Shown in pieces: positions 7,949 to 16,513 of a stretch of DNA of 40,741 nt. The DNA lies in assembly GCA_024401435.1 (NCBI GenBank), contig JAKSLB010000031.1, forward strand, positions 1 to 40,741, given 5' to 3'. Position 1 is the stretch's first letter; every line of letters starts with the position of its first letter. Under the pieces are notes generated by a model. That model saw only the letters and a list, made by a program, of their open reading frames with translations. It was not told where the DNA came from and did no database searches. Source of the DNA: Paludibacteraceae bacterium (GTDB lineage: Bacteria; Bacteroidota; Bacteroidia; Bacteroidales; Paludibacteraceae). The translations under genes and the position numbers were made by a program.

Positions 7949-9619
7949 TTAACAAAGTTTTATTTTGATGATAGCACCTTCGTTTTTAGGGACTTTGATG
8001 TTGAATTGTTTTTCAGAAGAAAGAATTGCTTTTCCTTTTTCTCCAGATAGTAATTCTTCAAATTTTTGCTCTTTCCCGTTGATGATATTTAAATATTCAA
8101 ATGCATGATACGGTAAGTTGATTCCAAGATTGGCATCTTCATCAGCAAAGTTTGCAACAATTATGAATAGAGTTTTGCTGTCTTTTCGTATGTATGCATA
8201 TTGCTTATTTGTATTGAAATTCGGATTGTTGAAATTAGCGTATTCCAAATCGAAGAAATCACCAGAGGCAATAGCAGATTCGTTTTTACAAATATTCAAT
8301 AATTTTTGATAGAAGTTTTGCAAATCCTTTTCCTCTTTTTTTAACTTGCCTTTCAACCATCGATTGACTGTTGGAATAGTCCAATAATCAAAAATGGAAG
8401 TTCTTCCGTCGCCACCGCTAAATCCTTCTTCATCCAATGCTTTTTCGCCAAATTCTTGTCCGTTATATATCATAACAGGACCTTTGTTTATGGTGGACGC
8501 AATAATCATTCCTGCTTTTCCTTTTTTTGCATCTCCTGCAAAATCAGGGTAAGCGATACGCTGTTCGTCGTGATTCTCAAGGAAGTTAAGCATGTTTCCT
8601 TCGATACCGTTCAGACGTTGCCAGCAAGGTGTGATATTGTGACAAGAGTTCTCGTTACGCATAATGCTACGTAATGTGTCATACAAACCTACTTTGTCAT
8701 AAAGAAAATCAAATTTTCCTTCGTGAATGTAACGATGATATTGATTAGGATCGTAAGTCTCGGCAATAAAGATGATATTAGGATAAGATTCTTTTATTTG
8801 AGGAATAACCCATTTCCAGAAATCGACAGGAACCATTTCTGCCATATCACAGCGAAAACCATCTATTTTTTTCTTGCACCAAAAAAGTAGAATGTCACGC
8901 ATCTTTATCCATGTATTAGGAAGAGGGAAGAAGTCTTGATAACGATTGTTTCGATAATCAACACCATAGTTTAGTTTGACTGTTTCATACCAGTCATATA
9001 ATCCTGGGTTGTTTGAAAAACAATCATTCCCGGTTGCTTTACAAGGATTCTCGTTGTATGGATTTTTATAAGAAGAAATATCAAATCTAGGACAAAAATT
9101 TTCACCTGGGAGATAGTAGAAATTATTTTGATTAGAAAAGAATACTTCTTTTACATCATCTTCCCCTAAATCTTTAACGCCTTTAGGTTTTACGTCTGAA
9201 TGATATTGTCTTGCAACGTGATTGGGTACAAAATCGATGATTACTTTGAGTCCCTTTTGATGGGTTCTAGTAACTAGATTTTGAAACTCCTTCATTCTTT
9301 CATCTACATTAGTAGCCAAATCAGGGTCGACATCGTAATAGTCTTTGATAGCGTATGGAGATCCTGCAATTCCTTTGACTACTTCGGGATGGTCTTGAGG
9401 AATCCCGTATTTTGAATAGTCTGTTTGTGTCGCATGCTCGATAATACCAGTATACCAAATATGAGTGATGCCAAGTTCTTTAATCTCAGACAATCTCTCA
9501 GGGGTAAAATCGTCGAATTTACCGCATCCGTTTTGTTTTAGTGTACCATTACATTTTGGCTTTTCTTTCGTGTTGCCAAAAAGTCTAGGAAGTACTTGGT
9601 ATATGATAATTTTCTCCAT
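7949..9619 (-). CDS. GH13 alpha-amylase-family enzyme, cytoplasmic
   Basis: A 556-residue glycoside hydrolase acting on alpha-1,4-glucans or oligosaccharides. The (beta/alpha)8 motifs are all present: IIDFVPNH (127-134), nucleophile Asp258 in DGFRCDMAEM, acid/base Glu287 in FIAETYDP, and transition-state Asp351 in ENHDEQR. The C-terminal ~100 residues form the usual beta-sandwich. There is no signal peptide (MEKIIIYQVLPRLFG), so the enzyme should work inside the cell, on storage glycogen or imported maltodextrins. It is the last gene of a minus-strand operon, 15 bp after the PurF-like gene. Exact specificity is not readable. Confidence 0.88.
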   Translation of the reverse strand: MEKIIIYQVLPRLFGNTKEKPKCNGTLKQNGCGKFDDFTPERLSEIKELGITHIWYTGIIEHATQTDYSKYGIPQDHPEVVKGIAGSPYAIKDYYDVDPDLATNVDERMKEFQNLVTRTHQKGLKVIIDFVPNHVARQYHSDVKPKGVKDLGEDDVKEVFFSNQNNFYYLPGENFCPRFDISSYKNPYNENPCKATGNDCFSNNPGLYDWYETVKLNYGVDYRNNRYQDFFPLPNTWIKMRDILLFWCKKKIDGFRCDMAEMVPVDFWKWVIPQIKESYPNIIFIAETYDPNQYHRYIHEGKFDFLYDKVGLYDTLRSIMRNENSCHNITPCWQRLNGIEGNMLNFLENHDEQRIAYPDFAGDAKKGKAGMIIASTINKGPVMIYNGQEFGEKALDEEGFSGGDGRTSIFDYWTIPTVNRWLKGKLKKEEKDLQNFYQKLLNICKNESAIASGDFFDLEYANFNNPNFNTNKQYAYIRKDSKTLFIIVANFADEDANLGINLPYHAFEYLNIINGKEQKFEELLSGEKGKAILSSEKQFNIKVPKNEGAIIKIKLC

Positions 9620-9634
9620 ACGATATAACTTTTA

Positions 9635-11044
9635 TCAGTCAAAATAACTAGATCCGTCGAAGCAGTGCGTACAAACTTGTTCTTTAGGAAGTCCAATTGC
9701 TTCGACAAGGTCTTCGATAGTGCTGAATTTTAGGGATGTTAAATCAAATTGTTGACGGATATCTTCAACCATTTGATTATATTCTTTAGAGCCAGTAGTT
9801 TGGTATTTATCTAAATTGACATCATGTCTTCCTTCGAATTTTTGAATGATTCGACGAGTAATTAAGTCTAATTCATTATTCCTTGAAGCGAAGTTTAGGA
9901 ATTGACAAGGGTATATTAGAGGAGGACAAGAAATACGCATATTGACTTCTTTCACACCATAAGAATATAGAGCACTTACGTTGTCAGATAATTGAGTTCC
10001 GCGAACGATTGAGTCATCGCAGAAGATGACACGGCTACCGTTGAGGAGTTGTTTGTTAGGAATCAATTTCATTTTAGCTACAAGCTTTCTGATTTCTTGT
10101 GTGGCAGGAGTGAAGCTACGAGGCCAAGTTGGAGTATATTTAACGATTGCTCTTTTGTAAGGAATTCCGCTACCATTAGAATAACCAATGGCGAATCCGA
10201 TTCCTGAATCAGGAACAGCTGCAACATAATCAGCTTTGCAATCGTCTTTTTTACCCATTAAGCAACCAGCACAATGGCGTGCGCAATCCACATTGATATC
10301 TTCATATGTGCTGACAGGGTATCCATAGTAAACCCACATGAAGGAACAAACTTGCATCTTTTTCCCTGGTTTACGTATTTGTTCAAAACCATTTTCTGTG
10401 ATTTTTACAATTTCGCCAGGACCTATATTGTAGCAAGGTTCGTAGTTTAAATTGTGGAATGAGCAAGATTCGCAAGAGACTGCATATCCTTCATCGTTTT
10501 TGGCGATTACCATAGGAAGACGTCCCAATTTATCTCTAGCTGCAATGATTTCGTTTTCTGTTAGTAATAAAATGGTGCAGGAACCTTTTATTTTGTTGTA
10601 TACATTTTCAATACCTTCTTTAAAAGTGTCAGCTTCAGAAATAAGAAGAGCGATCAACTCAGTTTGATTGATTTTCCCAGAGCTCATTTCTGAGAATGGC
10701 ATTTTTTTGTCAAGAAGTTCTTTGGCTAATTCGTCAATGTTGTTGATACATGCAATAGTGGCAATGGCGAAGCGACCAAGATGAGAGTTGATAACAATAG
10801 GTTGTGCGTCTGTGTCACTAATAACTCCGATACCAGCGTTTCCTTTAAATTTAGGAAGGTTTGGCTCAAACTTAGTTCTAAAATAAGAACTTTCAAGATT
10901 GTGAATGCTGCGAGTAAATCCAATCTCTTTGTCGAACATGGCCATACCGCCACGTTTCGTTCCCAGATGTGAGTTGTAATCGGTTCCATAATAAAGGTCC
11001 CATAGACAACTGCTTTTTTTAATAGTACCAAAAAAACCTCCCAT
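9635..11044 (-). CDS. PurF-like amidophosphoribosyltransferase homologue lacking Cys1
   Basis: A 469-residue homologue of glutamine-PRPP amidotransferase. The phosphoribosyltransferase PRPP loop is well kept (VIFCDDSIVRGTQ, 339-351). The cysteines that align with the B. subtilis PurF iron-sulfur ligands are also kept: Cys233 (QVCSFMW), Cys380 (YPCQF) and the CTHC pair Cys458/Cys461. However, the N-terminus is MGGFFGTI: the catalytic Cys1, exposed by processing in true PurF, is replaced by Gly, so the glutaminase half should be inactive. Extra Cys residues cluster at 254-269 (CARHCAGCLMGKKDDC). It may be an ammonia-dependent or repurposed enzyme. This is probably not the cell's main PurF, since it lies among non-purine genes, 11 bp after the exonuclease gene. 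Confidence 0.8.
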   Translation of the reverse strand: MGGFFGTIKKSSCLWDLYYGTDYNSHLGTKRGGMAMFDKEIGFTRSIHNLESSYFRTKFEPNLPKFKGNAGIGVISDTDAQPIVINSHLGRFAIATIACINNIDELAKELLDKKMPFSEMSSGKINQTELIALLISEADTFKEGIENVYNKIKGSCTILLLTENEIIAARDKLGRLPMVIAKNDEGYAVSCESCSFHNLNYEPCYNIGPGEIVKITENGFEQIRKPGKKMQVCSFMWVYYGYPVSTYEDINVDCARHCAGCLMGKKDDCKADYVAAVPDSGIGFAIGYSNGSGIPYKRAIVKYTPTWPRSFTPATQEIRKLVAKMKLIPNKQLLNGSRVIFCDDSIVRGTQLSDNVSALYSYGVKEVNMRISCPPLIYPCQFLNFASRNNELDLITRRIIQKFEGRHDVNLDKYQTTGSKEYNQMVEDIRQQFDLTSLKFSTIEDLVEAIGLPKEQVCTHCFDGSSYFD

Positions 11045-11055
11045 ACCTTTGTTTT

Positions 11056-11679
11056 TTATCCTTCCTGTTTAGGAATATAATTGTTTTTATTTTTGAAATT
11101 TTCTAATTCGGTGAAAATTCGTCTAGTAGCCCAAGCATCTAATGCGGCATATTTCTTTTGCTCATTAGTAAGGAAATCTGCTTCCCAATTGCTTAAGCGT
11201 TGCCTTTTTGAAATTCTTTTGTTAAAAATATTGGCATAGATTTTTGAAAGACCATTGTCTTTAATACCAAAATCTTTTACATAAGTTTGAAGTTCAATGA
11301 AGTTTTGAGGATTAAAATGTCCTGTCTTGTTAAGACCTCTAAAATCATCCTTTAGAGACAATCCAATTTTTAGAATATTTTCATCTTCAAGAACCAATTT
11401 GACTAAATGAAGGATTTCGACGTTTAGAATTCTAAAAAGGAAACAAAAAGAATCAGTACTAAGTTGAATTAAACTAATGTTATGAACATCACCTTTGAAA
11501 CGAGATGGCTTTGTTTCCGTGTCGAATCCTAATAATTTACAATCCTTTAAAGCACAGACAGCTTTTTGGGCTTCTGTGATAGTCTGAATCACGTAAATTT
11601 GACCTTCGAATGTTTCTGATGGAAGTTTTGCTAAATCTTCCTTGGATATGCTTTCTCTATGCCAAATTGCGTTAGTCAT
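11056..11679 (-). CDS. DnaQ-like 3'-5' exonuclease (RNase D/WRN type)
   Basis: A 207-residue DEDDy-type exonuclease domain protein. Exo I is GFDTET (Asp53, Glu55), Exo II is SLKDDFRGL (Asp111/112) and Exo III is YAALDAWA (Tyr177, Asp181), the YxxxD form that marks the DEDDy branch. No helicase or HRDC domain is attached, so it is a stand-alone exonuclease. Substrate (RNA or DNA) cannot be told. The start overlaps the end of the DUF5063 gene by 8 bp, showing translational coupling in one operon. Confidence 0.87.
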   Translation of the reverse strand: MTNAIWHRESISKEDLAKLPSETFEGQIYVIQTITEAQKAVCALKDCKLLGFDTETKPSRFKGDVHNISLIQLSTDSFCFLFRILNVEILHLVKLVLEDENILKIGLSLKDDFRGLNKTGHFNPQNFIELQTYVKDFGIKDNGLSKIYANIFNKRISKRQRLSNWEADFLTNEQKKYAALDAWATRRIFTELENFKNKNNYIPKQEG

Positions 11680-12295
11680 TGAAAAAATCGATTTCTTCGT
11701 TATTGATGTCGTTTTCTGAAATTTCGTCTGAGAATGCGTTCATTTCTTGGTCGTCATCCTCCCAATCGATGTCTGCATAAAGAATATTGTGCATAGCACG
11801 AAGCGTGTTGAGAGCTTTTTGTCCCCAATAGGCTTGGAAATTGTCTTTGCATTCTCTAAGAGCATCATTCATTATAAGAATATCTGCGGATTGAAAATTG
11901 CATATCATATCTTTTAGGTCTTGGTATATATCAGCTAAGCCTTCAGATATATATGCTACAATAGGAGTGTCGCTATATTTCATGTCTTCTTGAAAGACTT
12001 CAAGGTATTCGTCAAATTGACCTGTGAGACATGATATGTTTTGACGCAATCTTTCGTAAGATGATTCTGTAACGAATTGTTGAAGTTCGGAAAAAGAATT
12101 ATCCTCTAAATTAGGTAATAGAGATGTTTTTAGGTATAGTAGAGATATGAGTTTGACGGATTTGTCAAAAAATGCTTTGCTGCTATATCTTTTGCAACTT
12201 TCTAAGAAAGCGCAGTATTCAGCTGCAACAGTGACAAATTCAATGGTGTTTTTGTCATATACAGGATGTTGTGGATATGCTTCTTTGTCTATCAT
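11672..12295 (-). CDS. DUF5063 family protein
   Basis: A 207-residue mostly helical protein. The block NTIEFVTVAAEYCAFLE near the N-terminus and the middle region (ISCLTGQFDEYLEVFQEDMKYSD) mark the Bacteroidetes DUF5063 family, whose function is unknown. The C-terminal ~35 residues are very acidic (DWEDDDQEMN onwards). Start: the reading frame extends to a TTG at 12322, but that codon sits inside the -7 promoter box at 12320-12327, so the ATG at 12295 (MIDKEAYPQ) is chosen. First gene of the operon with the exonuclease, PurF-like and amylase genes. Conserved linkage to an exonuclease hints at a nucleic-acid role, but this is only context. Confidence 0.8.
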   Translation of the reverse strand: MIDKEAYPQHPVYDKNTIEFVTVAAEYCAFLESCKRYSSKAFFDKSVKLISLLYLKTSLLPNLEDNSFSELQQFVTESSYERLRQNISCLTGQFDEYLEVFQEDMKYSDTPIVAYISEGLADIYQDLKDMICNFQSADILIMNDALRECKDNFQAYWGQKALNTLRAMHNILYADIDWEDDDQEMNAFSDEISENDINNEEIDFFND

Positions 12296-12319
12296 CTTAG
12301 CGTTTCCTTTTTCCGATTG

Positions 12320-12327
12320 CAAAATTA
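12320..12327 (-). promoter_or_regulatory. -7 box TAATTTTG, DUF5063 operon
   Basis: The minus strand reads TAATTTTG, matching TAnnTTTG, 25 bp before ATG 12295. A transcript from here would begin near 12313 and could not contain the TTG at 12322, which fixes the start of the DUF5063 gene. Confidence 0.65.
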
Positions 12328-12524
12328 TAACTTTTTATCTTGTTATTTTAGAGCAGAAAGAAAAAAATATTAGAATTTTATTAACATTTAACTTGTTGAT
12401 AATGTAATGAGATAATTGTTTGTGTGACGTGTCTGAATTAAAATGTTTTTTTTGTGTGTTATGTTTGAAAATATGTTGAAAATAAAAAATCGAATAAAAA
12501 TGCTGATGTTCAATAAGAAAGAAC

Positions 12525-12532
12525 TATATTTG
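12525..12532 (+). promoter_or_regulatory. -7 box TATATTTG, GH9 gene
   Basis: TATATTTG followed by C matches TAnnTTTG, 76 bp before ATG 12608. Confidence 0.65.
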
Positions 12533-12607
12533 CACATTGTTTCCATGAGAGTTGATAGCTATATTATACATATTTACACATAAATTCAATTATTAAATTA
12601 AAATAAC

Positions 12608-14410
12608 ATGAAACACGTTTACAAGAAAGTATTACTATTTCTGTTCTTTGGAGTTACACTAACACAAATGTTAAATGCAGAACAAGCATTTGAGAATGAA
12701 CAATACCAAAAAGCATTGTGGATGACCACACGTTTTTATGGTGCACAAAGATCTGGAGAAGGTCCTAATTGGCTTTTAGCAAATTACAGTCCGACAAATG
12801 TGGCATCTAAGTATATGCAATACAATGATGCTGCTATTACGGGTCAATCTTATTTGAAGGATGCAGATTCTGATGGTTATGATTTAGTCGGAGGTTGGTT
12901 CGATTGTGCTGATTTCGTTAAGTTTGGTCAAACAGAATTTTATTCAGCATATGTTCTTTTATTAGGATATAGTGAGTTTCCTAAAGGATACCAAGATTTA
13001 TATAGTGCAGACTATAATGGTTATATAGGTAGTGATGATTTCACATGGGAAAGTCAGAAAGGTGTTCCTAATGGTATCCCTGATATTCTTGATGAAGTAA
13101 AGTATGCTACGGATTATTTCATTAAATGTATTCGTAGTAGTGAAAAATTCTATTATCAAGTAGGAGAAGGTGGAGCTGATCATAAAGTATGGGTGACATC
13201 TGTGTTTAAGTCTGGCATGCCTAAAAGTTTGGGAGGAGAAAGAGAAGGTTCAAGAACCGTGTATGGCATAAGTGAAAAGGGAACGACTATGGTAGCATTC
13301 TGTGGAGCATCCTTGGCTGCAATGTCACGTTTGTATAGACAATATGATGCAAGTTATGCAGATCTATGTCTTTTAAAGGCGAAGATGTGTTTGGAGTTCA
13401 TAAATAATAGAGCCAAAGGAAATATCGGTGCACCTGGTGGATTTTATGGTTCAAAACCAAAATATGAACCTGATGTATGTACGTTCTTGGTAGAGTTATA
13501 TCGTGCAACAGGCGAACAAAGTTATTTGGATCAATTAAGCAATTATAATAGTTATTCCTTCGGCAGTAAGACATGGAATCATGGCTATACATTCTGTTAT
13601 AATAATACAGAGGATGTTTCATATTATAATATGGGAATGTATGCAGGAGATACGTTAGCAAAAAGTCATTTGAAGTATTTTGTTGAACAATTATATAAAC
13701 CTAAAAATGGTTATATATTGAATGTTAAAAATAACGAATGGGGAATTTTGCGTTATCCGGCAAATCAAGCGTTTGTTTATGGCTTATATAAAAATATGAT
13801 CGGAGAATTGGATGAGGTGGATCCGTATAGTTTAGGTACTATAGAATATATAATGGGTAGCAACGATCAAAAATACTCTTTTATTGTTGGTTTTGGAGAC
13901 AAATTTCCTAGATATCCACATTATAGGAATGTGTATTTAGATGATTCTGATAGTATGGCTCTATGTAAGATCGATGAAAAGCATATTCAATTAGGTTATA
14001 TGGTCGGTGGTGATTTGAATCCAAGTAAATATCCAGATGATATCAACAATTATAAGAGTGGAGAAGGGGGGATTGATTATAATGCAGGATTAGTTGGTGC
14101 ATTAGGATATATTAATTCAATTATCAATCCGGTGTCTACAGCAGATATTAACACTGTTGTATATAATGATGTACAGTGTTATTTGTATCCAAATCCAGTT
14201 GTTAATGTTGTGAAACTTCAATCGAAAGAAGTTGGTGATGTAAGGATTACAATATATAATGTTGATGGCGATGTTGTGAAAACCAAGGATTCAACATGGG
14301 AAAAATTGAGAGCTGAAGGTATTTCTGTTGCTGATTTAAACAATGGGTCGTATGTGTTGAGTGTTGTTGCGGAAAATGCTTCTGCAACGAAACAATTTTT
14401 GAAAAAATAA
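12608..14410 (+). CDS. GH9 cellulase with T9SS sorting domain
   Basis: A 600-residue secreted endoglucanase. Signal peptide 1-24 (ending MLNAE). The GH9 (alpha/alpha)6 domain spans ~30-508, with DLVGGWFDCADFVKFGQ carrying the two conserved aspartates Asp99 and Asp102, the substrate-binding block FPRYPHYRN (433-441, corresponding to the usual PRxPHHR), and the acid Glu486 in GEGGIDYNAG. No Ig-like domain precedes the catalytic domain. Residues ~524-600 are a T9SS type A sorting domain (CYLYPNPVVNVVKL ... ITIYNVDGDVV ... LNNGSYVLSVV), so the enzyme should be exported by T9SS and anchored or released at the surface. Monocistronic, with its own promoter and a strong terminator. Works with the esterase-expansin on plant wall. 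Confidence 0.93.
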   Translation: MKHVYKKVLLFLFFGVTLTQMLNAEQAFENEQYQKALWMTTRFYGAQRSGEGPNWLLANYSPTNVASKYMQYNDAAITGQSYLKDADSDGYDLVGGWFDCADFVKFGQTEFYSAYVLLLGYSEFPKGYQDLYSADYNGYIGSDDFTWESQKGVPNGIPDILDEVKYATDYFIKCIRSSEKFYYQVGEGGADHKVWVTSVFKSGMPKSLGGEREGSRTVYGISEKGTTMVAFCGASLAAMSRLYRQYDASYADLCLLKAKMCLEFINNRAKGNIGAPGGFYGSKPKYEPDVCTFLVELYRATGEQSYLDQLSNYNSYSFGSKTWNHGYTFCYNNTEDVSYYNMGMYAGDTLAKSHLKYFVEQLYKPKNGYILNVKNNEWGILRYPANQAFVYGLYKNMIGELDEVDPYSLGTIEYIMGSNDQKYSFIVGFGDKFPRYPHYRNVYLDDSDSMALCKIDEKHIQLGYMVGGDLNPSKYPDDINNYKSGEGGIDYNAGLVGALGYINSIINPVSTADINTVVYNDVQCYLYPNPVVNVVKLQSKEVGDVRITIYNVDGDVVKTKDSTWEKLRAEGISVADLNNGSYVLSVVAENASATKQFLKK

Positions 14411-14428
14411 ATTTTATAAATGTTTAAT

Positions 14429-14474
14429 AATGCGAGGATGTGTCGATGATACATCCTCGCATTATTTTTTTTTT
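14429..14474 (+). terminator. Strong terminator after GH9 gene
   Basis: AATGCGAGGATGT (14429-14441) pairs perfectly with ACATCCTCGCATT (14451-14463), 13 bp, followed by A and ten T. Confidence 0.95.
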
Positions 14475-14542
14475 ATATGCCTAAAAGAGTGTTGAATTTT
14501 TAATTTTTTTTAAATATTGTGTTTTATAACAAAAAAATGTTG

Positions 14543-14550
14543 TATATTTG
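14543..14550 (+). promoter_or_regulatory. -7 box TATATTTG, rpsA
   Basis: TATATTTG followed by C matches TAnnTTTG, 66 bp before the rpsA ATG. A TTG at 14517-14519 lies close to the -33 position. Confidence 0.65.
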
Positions 14551-14615
14551 CGACCGAGTTTTTTATACACTATAATGTCTAACGACTAAAGTAATTTTAT
14601 TATTAACAATTAAAA

Positions 14616-16406
14616 ATGAGTGATTTAACTAACAAAGTAAAACCAGTTGACGGATTTGACTGGGATGCTTATGAAAATGGTGATGTTGTAACAAACATCA
14701 GTCATGAAGAATTGGAAGACAAGTACAGCCAAACATTGAATGTCGTAAAAGACAAAGATGTTGTGATGGGAAAAGTCATTTCCATGAATAAAAGAGAGGT
14801 TGTAGTAAATGTTGGCTACAAGTCAGATGGAGTTGTTCCTATGAGCGAATTCCGCTACAATCCAGACCTTAAAATCGGTGATGAGGTAGAGGTTTACATT
14901 GAGAGTCCAGAAGATAAAAAAGGACAATTATTATTATCTCACAAGAAAGCTCGTGCATCTCGTTCTTGGGATTTGGTTAATGCAGCTTTGGAAAATGATG
15001 AGATTATAAAGGGTTATATCAAATGCAGAACTAAGGGTGGTATGATTGTCGATGTATTTGGTATCGAAGCATTCTTGCCAGGTTCTCAAATTGATGTTAA
15101 GCCTATTCGTGACTACGATTTGTTCGTTGGTAAAACAATGGAATTTAAGGTAGTTAAGATTAACCATGAATTTAAGAATGTTGTTGTATCTCACAAGGCT
15201 CTTATTGAGGCAGAGTTGGAACAACAAAAGAAAGATATTATTTCAAAACTCGAGAAAGGTCAAGTTTTGGAAGGAACAGTCAAGAACATCACATCTTACG
15301 GTGTATTCATCGATTTGGGTGGTGTAGACGGATTGATTCATATCACAGATTTGTCTTGGGGACGTGTAACACATCCAGAAGAGGTAGTTTCTTTGGATCA
15401 AAAGTTGAATGTTGTTATTCTTGATTTTGATGATGATAAGAAACGTATTGCTTTAGGTTTGAAGCAATTAACTCCACATCCTTGGGATGCTTTGGATGCT
15501 AACTTAAAGGTTGGTGACAAAGTTAAGGGTAAGGTTGTCGTTATGGCTGATTATGGTGCATTTGTTGAAATCGCTCCAGGTGTTGAAGGTTTGATTCACG
15601 TTTCTGAAATGTCTTGGTCTCAACATTTACGTAGCGCACAAGACTTCATGAAGGTTGGTGATGATGTTGAAGCAGTTGTATTGACTTTGGATCGTGAAGA
15701 AAGAAAGATGTCTTTGGGTATCAAACAATTGAAACCAGATCCATGGGATAATATTGATACTGAATATGCTGTAGGTACAAAACATACTGCAAAAGTTCGT
15801 AACTTTACTAACTTTGGTGTGTTTGTTGAAATTACAGAAGGTGTAGATGGTTTGATTCACATTTCTGATTTGTCTTGGACAAAGAAAATCAAACATCCAT
15901 CAGAGTTCACTCAGATTGGTGCAGAAATCGAAGTTCAAGTGTTGGAAATCGATAAAGAAAATCGTCGCTTAAGTTTGGGCCACAAACAATTAGAGGAAAA
16001 TCCTTGGGATACATTTGAGACTATTTTCACAGTTGATTCTGTTCATGAGGGTACAATCATTGAAATGATGGATAAGGGTGCTGTTATTGCTCTTCAATAT
16101 GGTGTAGAGGGATTTGCAACTCCTAAACATTTGATCAAAGAAGATAAGACTCAAGCTAAGGTAGATGAGAAATTACCATTTAAAGTAATTGAATTCAACA
16201 AAGAAGCTAAGAGAATCATTCTTTCTCACAGCCGTATCTATGAAGATGCTCAAAAGAGTGAAGAAGATACAGAGAAGAAAGAGACAACTCGTAAAAAGAA
16301 ATCAACAAAGAAGGCTGAACCAGCAGTTCAAATGGAAAAGACAACTTTGGGTGATATCGAAGGTTTGGCAGCTTTGAAGGATCAATTAGAGGCTGGAGAA
16401 AAATAA
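14616..16406 (+). CDS. rpsA: 30S ribosomal protein S1
   Basis: A 596-residue RNA-binding ribosomal protein that recruits mRNA to the 30S subunit, important in Bacteroidetes where Shine-Dalgarno sites are weak. About six S1 (OB-fold) repeats run from ~50 to ~540. The typical motifs are clear: KNITSYGVFIDLGGVDGLIH, MADYGAFVEIAPGVEGLIHVSEMSW and NFTNFGVFVEITEGVDGLIHISDLSW, with spacers like KQLxPxPWD. The last ~55 residues are a charged Lys/Glu tail (KKETTRKKKSTKKAEP). Codon choice is strongly biased (GGT, GCT, AAA/AAG), as expected for a highly expressed gene. A hairpin without a T-tract separates it from the porin gene, so some read-through is possible. Confidence 0.95.
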   Translation: MSDLTNKVKPVDGFDWDAYENGDVVTNISHEELEDKYSQTLNVVKDKDVVMGKVISMNKREVVVNVGYKSDGVVPMSEFRYNPDLKIGDEVEVYIESPEDKKGQLLLSHKKARASRSWDLVNAALENDEIIKGYIKCRTKGGMIVDVFGIEAFLPGSQIDVKPIRDYDLFVGKTMEFKVVKINHEFKNVVVSHKALIEAELEQQKKDIISKLEKGQVLEGTVKNITSYGVFIDLGGVDGLIHITDLSWGRVTHPEEVVSLDQKLNVVILDFDDDKKRIALGLKQLTPHPWDALDANLKVGDKVKGKVVVMADYGAFVEIAPGVEGLIHVSEMSWSQHLRSAQDFMKVGDDVEAVVLTLDREERKMSLGIKQLKPDPWDNIDTEYAVGTKHTAKVRNFTNFGVFVEITEGVDGLIHISDLSWTKKIKHPSEFTQIGAEIEVQVLEIDKENRRLSLGHKQLEENPWDTFETIFTVDSVHEGTIIEMMDKGAVIALQYGVEGFATPKHLIKEDKTQAKVDEKLPFKVIEFNKEAKRIILSHSRIYEDAQKSEEDTEKKETTRKKKSTKKAEPAVQMEKTTLGDIEGLAALKDQLEAGEK

Positions 16407-16413
16407 AATACTT

Positions 16414-16441
16414 TCCTACCTCATGTAAAAGTGAGGTAGGA
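16414..16441 (+). terminator. Hairpin after rpsA (weak terminator or processing site)
   Basis: TCCTACCTCA (16414-16423) pairs with TGAGGTAGGA (16432-16441), a perfect 10-bp stem with an 8-nt loop. It is followed by TATGTTTAAA rather than a T-run, so termination may be partial. Confidence 0.55.
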
Positions 16442-16513
16442 TATGTTTAAAAACGTTAGAGAAACAAAACGTTAATATAAACAATAGAATTTTCAACTTA
16501 ATTAATTTTTTAT

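Larger units (their letters stand above)
12296..12607. other. Divergent intergenic region, DUF5063 operon / GH9 cellulase
   Basis: 312 bp, AT-rich, with one -7 box per strand (12320-12327 minus, 12525-12532 plus). The stretch 12340-12500 is low-complexity A/T-rich sequence in which I see no gene, RNA or repeat. Confidence 0.6.
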
